A stretch of 17,741 nucleotides of DNA. Source: Sulfurovum sp. GTDB taxonomy: Bacteria; Campylobacterota; Campylobacteria; Campylobacterales; Sulfurovaceae. A program made the position numbers and the translations under genes. A model generated the notes under the pieces. The model ran no database searches and had not been told where the DNA came from. It saw only the letters and a program-made list of their open reading frames with translations. The DNA lies in NCBI GenBank assembly GCA_015661535.1, contig DQVY01000199.1:1-17741 (forward strand). Direction: 5' to 3'. Shown here piece by piece: positions 13,713 through 17,741 of this stretch. The first letter of the stretch is position 1. The number at the start of each line of letters is the position of its first letter.

Positions 13713-13864
13713 GCTGGGCATGAAATGCACCACCCTACAAAAAAAATATAAATTTATGCTACTGTAGGGTGGTGCTTTTATCGAAGTATATCCCTTTAGA
13801 GGTAAGCCCACCAATAGATAAGCCTTTTATGCTTTAGAAGGTGGGCACAAGTGTACCACCCTAT
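13713..13864. repeat. Cluster of three REP-like units between nifU and recJ
   Basis: Unit 1 (minus strand) begins with GTAG at 13738 and ends at 13713, with GGTGGTGCAT pairing to ATGCCCAGC. Unit 2 (plus strand) begins with GTAG at 13764-13767, then GGTGGTGC, and closes with GCCCACC at 13806-13812. Unit 3 (minus strand) begins with ATAG at 13864 and has GGTGG to CCCACC down to 13840. All share TAGGGTGGT (13729-13737, 13765-13773, 13855-13863). The recJ stop codon TAG (13863 to 13861) lies in the head of unit 3. There is no gene in 13700-13860. Confidence 0.75.
13727..13779 (+). terminator. Possible intrinsic terminator for nifU, formed by REP-like arms
   Basis: GCACCACCCTACA at 13727-13739 and TGTAGGGTGGTGC at 13763-13775 form a perfect 13-bp stem (23-base loop), followed by TTTT at 13776-13779. 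The strong GC-rich stem plus T-run on the plus strand after the nifU stop fits a terminator, but the arms also belong to the REP units, so both views may hold. Confidence 0.5.
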
Positions 13865-15444
13865 GTGACAACTATTTTGTCAACCATCAACTGTAAAGTT
13901 ACTTTTCCTCTAAAGTGGTTTTCATTTACCGTGTAAATGACATCTACGTTTGAACCTATCTCATAAACTTCACGTGTTTTAAACTGTACCCCTGCCATCA
14001 CAATACCCTCTTGGACAAAAGAAAAACGTAAATGTTCCCCCTCTTTTCCCATGGTATCTGCCTGAAGTATCTCTACATGTTTAGAGATGAACTTAGGGGT
14101 AGGGTTTCCCTGTCCGTAAGGCTCATACTTTTTAATCAATGTGGTGAGATCAAAAGAGATAGATGAAAAAGGCAACTCTCCCACAATATCCGGGTCACTA
14201 TCTTCTTTTTTAAAATCAGCTAACGCGTAATTTGTTTGAAGTTGTGATTTAAAGGCTTCTAAGCTCTTTTCATGCAATGACAGACCAATGGCTGCCTGAT
14301 GCCCTCCAAACTTCTCTAAATGCTCTCTACAGCTGTCAGTAATGGCAAAAAGGTCACACACACCAAAACTTCTACCAGATCCTTTGAGTATACCTTCCCC
14401 GTTGTTAGATAAAACAATACATGGTTTTTCATGTTGTCTCGACACACGGGCAGCCACTATACCGACCACACCCTCATGCCACTCTTTTCCCTCTACTACT
14501 ATGACTTCATCTTCTACATTTACCTGTGCCAATGCTTTTTCTGTAAGGTCTTGTTCTGTGGCTTTACGCAAGGTATTAAAATCGACCAGTCTTTCTAAAC
14601 GTACTCTGGCATCATAAATGTTTGTTGAAGTCAAAAAATCAACAGCATACGAAGCATCTTCCATGCGTCCTGCACTGTTAAGCAAAGGGGCTAGAAAAAA
14701 ACCAATATCTTCTGCAGTTAATGTCTCTTTTTGAGCATGTTCTTTAAACGCTTTTATGGCTGGTTTTGTACTTTTATTGAGTGCCCGCAAGCCTGCTTCA
14801 ACCATGGCTCTGTTTATATGCTGTAAAGGCATCATATCTGCAATAATAGCAATGGAGACCAATTCCATATAGGAGATCATATTTATTTTTATATTCAAAG
14901 CATTTTTCAATGATGCAATAAGATACCAGGCGATCTGTGCCCCGCATACATCCGCATAGGGAAAGGTACAACTCTCCTGTTTTTGGTCTATGATAGCATA
15001 ACATTCAGGGACTTCCGGTGCCAGCAAATGATGGTCCGTAATAATAAGCTCTATGCCCTCTTCTTTACAGAGTTTTGCAGCATACACAGCAGAAATACCG
15101 TTATCTACGGTAATGGCCAGATCTGTACCCAAAATTTGAGGGACTATATTGGCAGACAAACCATACCCATCTTTAAAACGATTGGGAATGATCCACTCAA
15201 TATCATACTCGATCTCTGCAAAAAAAAGTCTCATTAAAGTAGTGGATGTCACTCCGTCTACATCATAATCCCCGACAATGGTAATTTTTTCTTTGTTTTG
15301 TATAGCTGAGACGATGCGTGCTGTGGCTTTGTCCATATCTTTAAAAGTAGAAGGGTTTGGGAGGTCTTTTAAAGAGAGAAAACCCTCTTTAAAACGTGTT
15401 TGTAAAAGTCTGTCTAACGCTTGAAGTGTCAGTTTTTTAGTCAT
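13861..15444 (-). CDS. recJ: Single-stranded-DNA-specific exonuclease RecJ
   Basis: RecJ is a 5'-3' exonuclease of the DHH phosphoesterase family used in recombination and repair. The metal-binding motifs are present: DYDVDG at residues 59-64, VDNG at 113-116, DHH at 137-139, and a later LAPLLNSAGRM. The DHHA1 part has GRSFGVCDL and GGHQAAIGL, and a C-terminal OB-like region runs to the end. At 527 residues it is shorter than E. coli RecJ (577) but typical for Campylobacterota. The ATG lies inside the end of pyrG, with an eight-base overlap (15437-15444), so the two are translationally coupled. The stop codon is within a REP-like sequence. Confidence 0.96.
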   Translation of the reverse strand: MTKKLTLQALDRLLQTRFKEGFLSLKDLPNPSTFKDMDKATARIVSAIQNKEKITIVGDYDVDGVTSTTLMRLFFAEIEYDIEWIIPNRFKDGYGLSANIVPQILGTDLAITVDNGISAVYAAKLCKEEGIELIITDHHLLAPEVPECYAIIDQKQESCTFPYADVCGAQIAWYLIASLKNALNIKINMISYMELVSIAIIADMMPLQHINRAMVEAGLRALNKSTKPAIKAFKEHAQKETLTAEDIGFFLAPLLNSAGRMEDASYAVDFLTSTNIYDARVRLERLVDFNTLRKATEQDLTEKALAQVNVEDEVIVVEGKEWHEGVVGIVAARVSRQHEKPCIVLSNNGEGILKGSGRSFGVCDLFAITDSCREHLEKFGGHQAAIGLSLHEKSLEAFKSQLQTNYALADFKKEDSDPDIVGELPFSSISFDLTTLIKKYEPYGQGNPTPKFISKHVEILQADTMGKEGEHLRFSFVQEGIVMAGVQFKTREVYEIGSNVDVIYTVNENHFRGKVTLQLMVDKIVVT

Positions 15445-17077
15445 CTTTGTTTTTATGTTCTAGTGAAGCATTCACAAAAGACAAAATAGTAGGATTCACA
15501 TTTTGAAGTCTGGAAGTAAATTCCGGATGGAACTGTACCCCTAAGAACCATGGATGGTCCACTACTTCAACTGCTTCTATAAGCCCGTGAGATTCACCTG
15601 TAATGTCCATACCTTTGGCTTCTAAAGCTTCTCTGTATTTAGGGTTTGCTTCATAACGGTGTCTGTGTCTTTCAAAAATGATCGGTGCATCATAGGCATT
15701 ACGAAGATTTGACCCCTCTTTTGTTTCACATTCATATTCACCCAGGCGCATGGTACCTCCCATAGGCGATGTTTTGGTTCTTATCTGTTTTGAACCCGAT
15801 ACATCTATGAATTCATCTATAAGATAGATTATCGGATTGCCTGTCTCTTCATCAAATTCAATAGAGTTTGCATCTTTAAGACCTAAAACATTTCTGGAAA
15901 ATTCTACCATAGAAAGCTGCATGCCCAGACAGATACCCAGGAAAGGTATTTTTTCTTCTCTTGCATATTGAATGGCTTTGATCTTTCCTTCAATACCACG
16001 CAGACCAAAACCGCCTGCAACCAAAATACCATCACAGTCGTTCAAGTATTTTTGTGCGCCGTCATCATATACTTTTTCAGAATCAACCCACTTAATATTG
16101 ACTTTGGTGTCTAAATGTGCACCCGCATGTATGAGTGCTTCTGTAAGCGATTTATAGGACTCTTTTAAATCCAAATATTTCCCGACAAATGCGATTTTCA
16201 TTTCATGGCTTGGCATTATTATTCTGTGTACCAAGGTAGACCACTCATCCATTTTTGGTTTACAATCTGAAAGTTCCAATTGTTTACAAATTGGTTTTAA
16301 CATATCTTGCTCTAAAAAGTTCAAAGGTACCTGATAAATGGTTGGTGCATCAGCTGCTACAATAACAGACTCTTCTTCTACATCACAAGAGTAGGCGATT
16401 TTACGTTTAATATCAGAGGAAACCGGTACCTCTGCACGCAGTACTAACATATGCGGTGCAATACCTATACGTCTTAACTCCTGTACTGAATGTTGTGTTG
16501 GTTTGGTTTTTAATTCCCCGGCAGCTTTGATGTAGGGTAAAAGTGTTACATGTATGTTCATCACATATTGTTTACCAAACTCATGTTTCATTTGTCTAAT
16601 GGTTTCTAAAAAAGGTAAACCTTCAATGTCTCCTGTTGTACCACCCAATTCCACTATGAGTATATCTCTTCCCTCACCTGCTTTTATAATACGTTCTTTA
16701 ATTTCGTTTACAATATGAGGTACAACTTGAATTGTTTTTCCAAGGTACTTCCCTTTACGTTCATTCTCTATGACTGTTTTATAAATGAGCCCAGTAGTAA
16801 AGTTATTGTTTTTGGTTAAAGAGGTATCTAAAAATCTTTCATAATGACCTAAATCAAGGTCTGTTTCTGCACCATCTTTGGTTACAAAAACTTCACCATG
16901 TTCCAAAGGCGACATAGTTCCCGGATCTACATTGATATAAGGGTCTAATTTTAAAACACCTACACGTTGTCCTGTATGTTTTAGTAATGTTCCTACACTT
17001 GCAGCAGTAATACCTTTTCCTAAAGAAGAAAGCACCCCGCCTGTAACAAAAATATATTTTGTTGAATTTTCACTCAT
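15437..17077 (-). CDS. pyrG: CTP synthase
   Basis: PyrG makes CTP from UTP with ATP and glutamine in the cytoplasm. The N-terminal synthetase domain begins with KYIFVTGGVLSSLGKGITAA and contains LKLDPYINVDPGTMSP and GEVFVTKDGAETDLDLGHYE. The C-terminal class I glutamine amidotransferase domain has Cys383 in GICLGMQ, and His517 and Glu519 in QFHPEF. Length of 546 residues is normal (about 540). The start is supported by AAAGGA about ten bases upstream. It follows dnaN by 33 bases and overlaps recJ by eight bases, so dnaN-pyrG-recJ could be one transcript. No odd residues are seen. The first third looks somewhat more AT-rich than the rest. Confidence 0.98.
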   Translation of the reverse strand: MSENSTKYIFVTGGVLSSLGKGITAASVGTLLKHTGQRVGVLKLDPYINVDPGTMSPLEHGEVFVTKDGAETDLDLGHYERFLDTSLTKNNNFTTGLIYKTVIENERKGKYLGKTIQVVPHIVNEIKERIIKAGEGRDILIVELGGTTGDIEGLPFLETIRQMKHEFGKQYVMNIHVTLLPYIKAAGELKTKPTQHSVQELRRIGIAPHMLVLRAEVPVSSDIKRKIAYSCDVEEESVIVAADAPTIYQVPLNFLEQDMLKPICKQLELSDCKPKMDEWSTLVHRIIMPSHEMKIAFVGKYLDLKESYKSLTEALIHAGAHLDTKVNIKWVDSEKVYDDGAQKYLNDCDGILVAGGFGLRGIEGKIKAIQYAREEKIPFLGICLGMQLSMVEFSRNVLGLKDANSIEFDEETGNPIIYLIDEFIDVSGSKQIRTKTSPMGGTMRLGEYECETKEGSNLRNAYDAPIIFERHRHRYEANPKYREALEAKGMDITGESHGLIEAVEVVDHPWFLGVQFHPEFTSRLQNVNPTILSFVNASLEHKNKDD

Positions 17078-17110
17078 TCTACGTTTTTCCTTTGTTTAGT
17101 ATGTCAATTA

Positions 17111-17741
17111 CTAGGCAACAATTGGCATGATGATAGTCATAAAATTATCGTCTCTTACAATAAAAGGTAAGGAAGGTTCATTTAGTTCTATAATGAATTC
17201 ATTTTTATTAATTTGTGAAATAAAATCTAAAAGAAATTTACTGTTAAAAGAAATTTCAAATTTATCGTTTAATCCTGTATCTATTTCCAATTCTGTTTTT
17301 GCTTCAACATTATCTGCAGACAAAGAGTTAAATATAATGCTATTAGACAAAAGTGTCATTTTTATCTCTTGTGAAATAGTGGTGATCATTTTAATAGCAT
17401 CGATCATCTCTTTTTTAGGAAGTGATATTTTTTGTTTAATAGTAGCAGGAATGATACGTTGATAATCTGGGAATTTTCCATTTATCAATCGTGTATAGAA
17501 AAAATAGTTTTCATTAGAAATAATGAGATTGGTTTCATCATAATAAATATCTATTTGGTCTAAAAATAGTTTCTGTATCTCTAAAATTGCTTTTTTAGGG
17601 ACTATAAGTGATAATTCTTTTTCATTGTTTCCAACTATAGTTGCTATAGCTAGTCTTCTGGTATCTGTTCCTACTAAGTCTGTAGAATCACTTTTTATAT
17701 TGATCAATGCACCGTTGAGTTCAAACTTTGGATTGTTTGTA
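17111..17741 (-). CDS. dnaN: DNA polymerase III beta subunit (sliding clamp), C-terminal part (5' truncated by window edge)
   Basis: The sliding clamp tethers the replicative polymerase to DNA. The frame is open to the window edge, and the residues before the first internal start (NPKFELNGALINIKS) fit the clamp family, so the gene begins beyond 17741. The visible 210 residues cover most of the middle domain from its end (VGTDTRRLAIATI, matching the usual TDGHRLA), then FPDYQRIIP, and the C-terminal domain ending in MPIVA, close to the usual MPMRL-type end that packs at the partner-binding pocket. Base composition is far more AT-rich than the neighbours: single 60-base lines at 17161, 17221 and 17401 hold 13, 11 and 18 G+C. 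It is followed by pyrG instead of gyrB or recF, which is unusual; it may be a second clamp copy or a rearranged locus. Confidence 0.9.
   Translation of the reverse strand, partial: TNNPKFELNGALINIKSDSTDLVGTDTRRLAIATIVGNNEKELSLIVPKKAILEIQKLFLDQIDIYYDETNLIISNENYFFYTRLINGKFPDYQRIIPATIKQKISLPKKEMIDAIKMITTISQEIKMTLLSNSIIFNSLSADNVEAKTELEIDTGLNDKFEISFNSKFLLDFISQINKNEFIIELNEPSLPFIVRDDNFMTIIMPIVA

Noticed and set aside
13713..13864. CRISPR array
   Set aside because: The repeats are few, inverted and irregularly spaced, with no uniform spacers and no cas genes nearby.

Overview
The window looks like a chromosomal segment of a Campylobacterota (epsilonproteobacterial) bacterium, probably close to Sulfurovum or its relatives. 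This rests on the tig-clpP-def-comM order that, from memory, is shared with Helicobacter pylori, on the nifS-nifU pair with a three-domain NifU, on the protein style, and on a moderate GC of roughly 40% judged by eye. No database search was possible. Apart from the short intergenic regions the DNA is densely coding, with no tRNA, rRNA, CRISPR array or recognisable transposase gene.

Layout. Positions 1-1376 (+): the C-terminal part of a major-facilitator transporter, then mobA (molybdenum cofactor guanylylation), overlapping by four bases. Positions 1363-3463: a LysR-type regulator (-) divergent from a YeiH-family transporter (+), with a 106-bp shared promoter region that holds a motif repeated every 11 bp. 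Positions 3460-3630: an inverted repeat pair of REP type between convergent genes. Positions 3633-7823 (-): trigger factor, ClpP, peptide deformylase and a ComM/YifB AAA+ protein, a run that joins nascent-chain folding, N-terminal processing and proteolysis. Positions 7960-8928 (-): an exported protein with two DUF302-like halves. Positions 9065-10645 (+): mutY and folE. Positions 10660-11235 (-): an exported L,D-transpeptidase-like protein. Positions 11432-13699 (+): nifS and nifU, the iron-sulfur cluster assembly pair. Positions 13861-17741 (-): the C-terminal part of dnaN, then pyrG and recJ.

The genes are mostly housekeeping. The more unusual material lies between them. Three intergenic spaces (3460-3630, 12641-12700, 13713-13864) hold seven hairpin units that begin with GTAG or ATAG, the signature of REP elements moved by RAYT/TnpA_REP proteins. 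In two cases the TAG of the unit is the stop codon of the adjacent gene. Other points of interest are an operator-like dyad before nifS, a perfect 13-bp palindrome at the start of comM, a Glu in place of the catalytic Asp in MutY, a possibly leaderless mutY transcript, and a very AT-rich dnaN sitting next to pyrG instead of beside dnaA or gyrB. I found no convincing new defence or mobile system.
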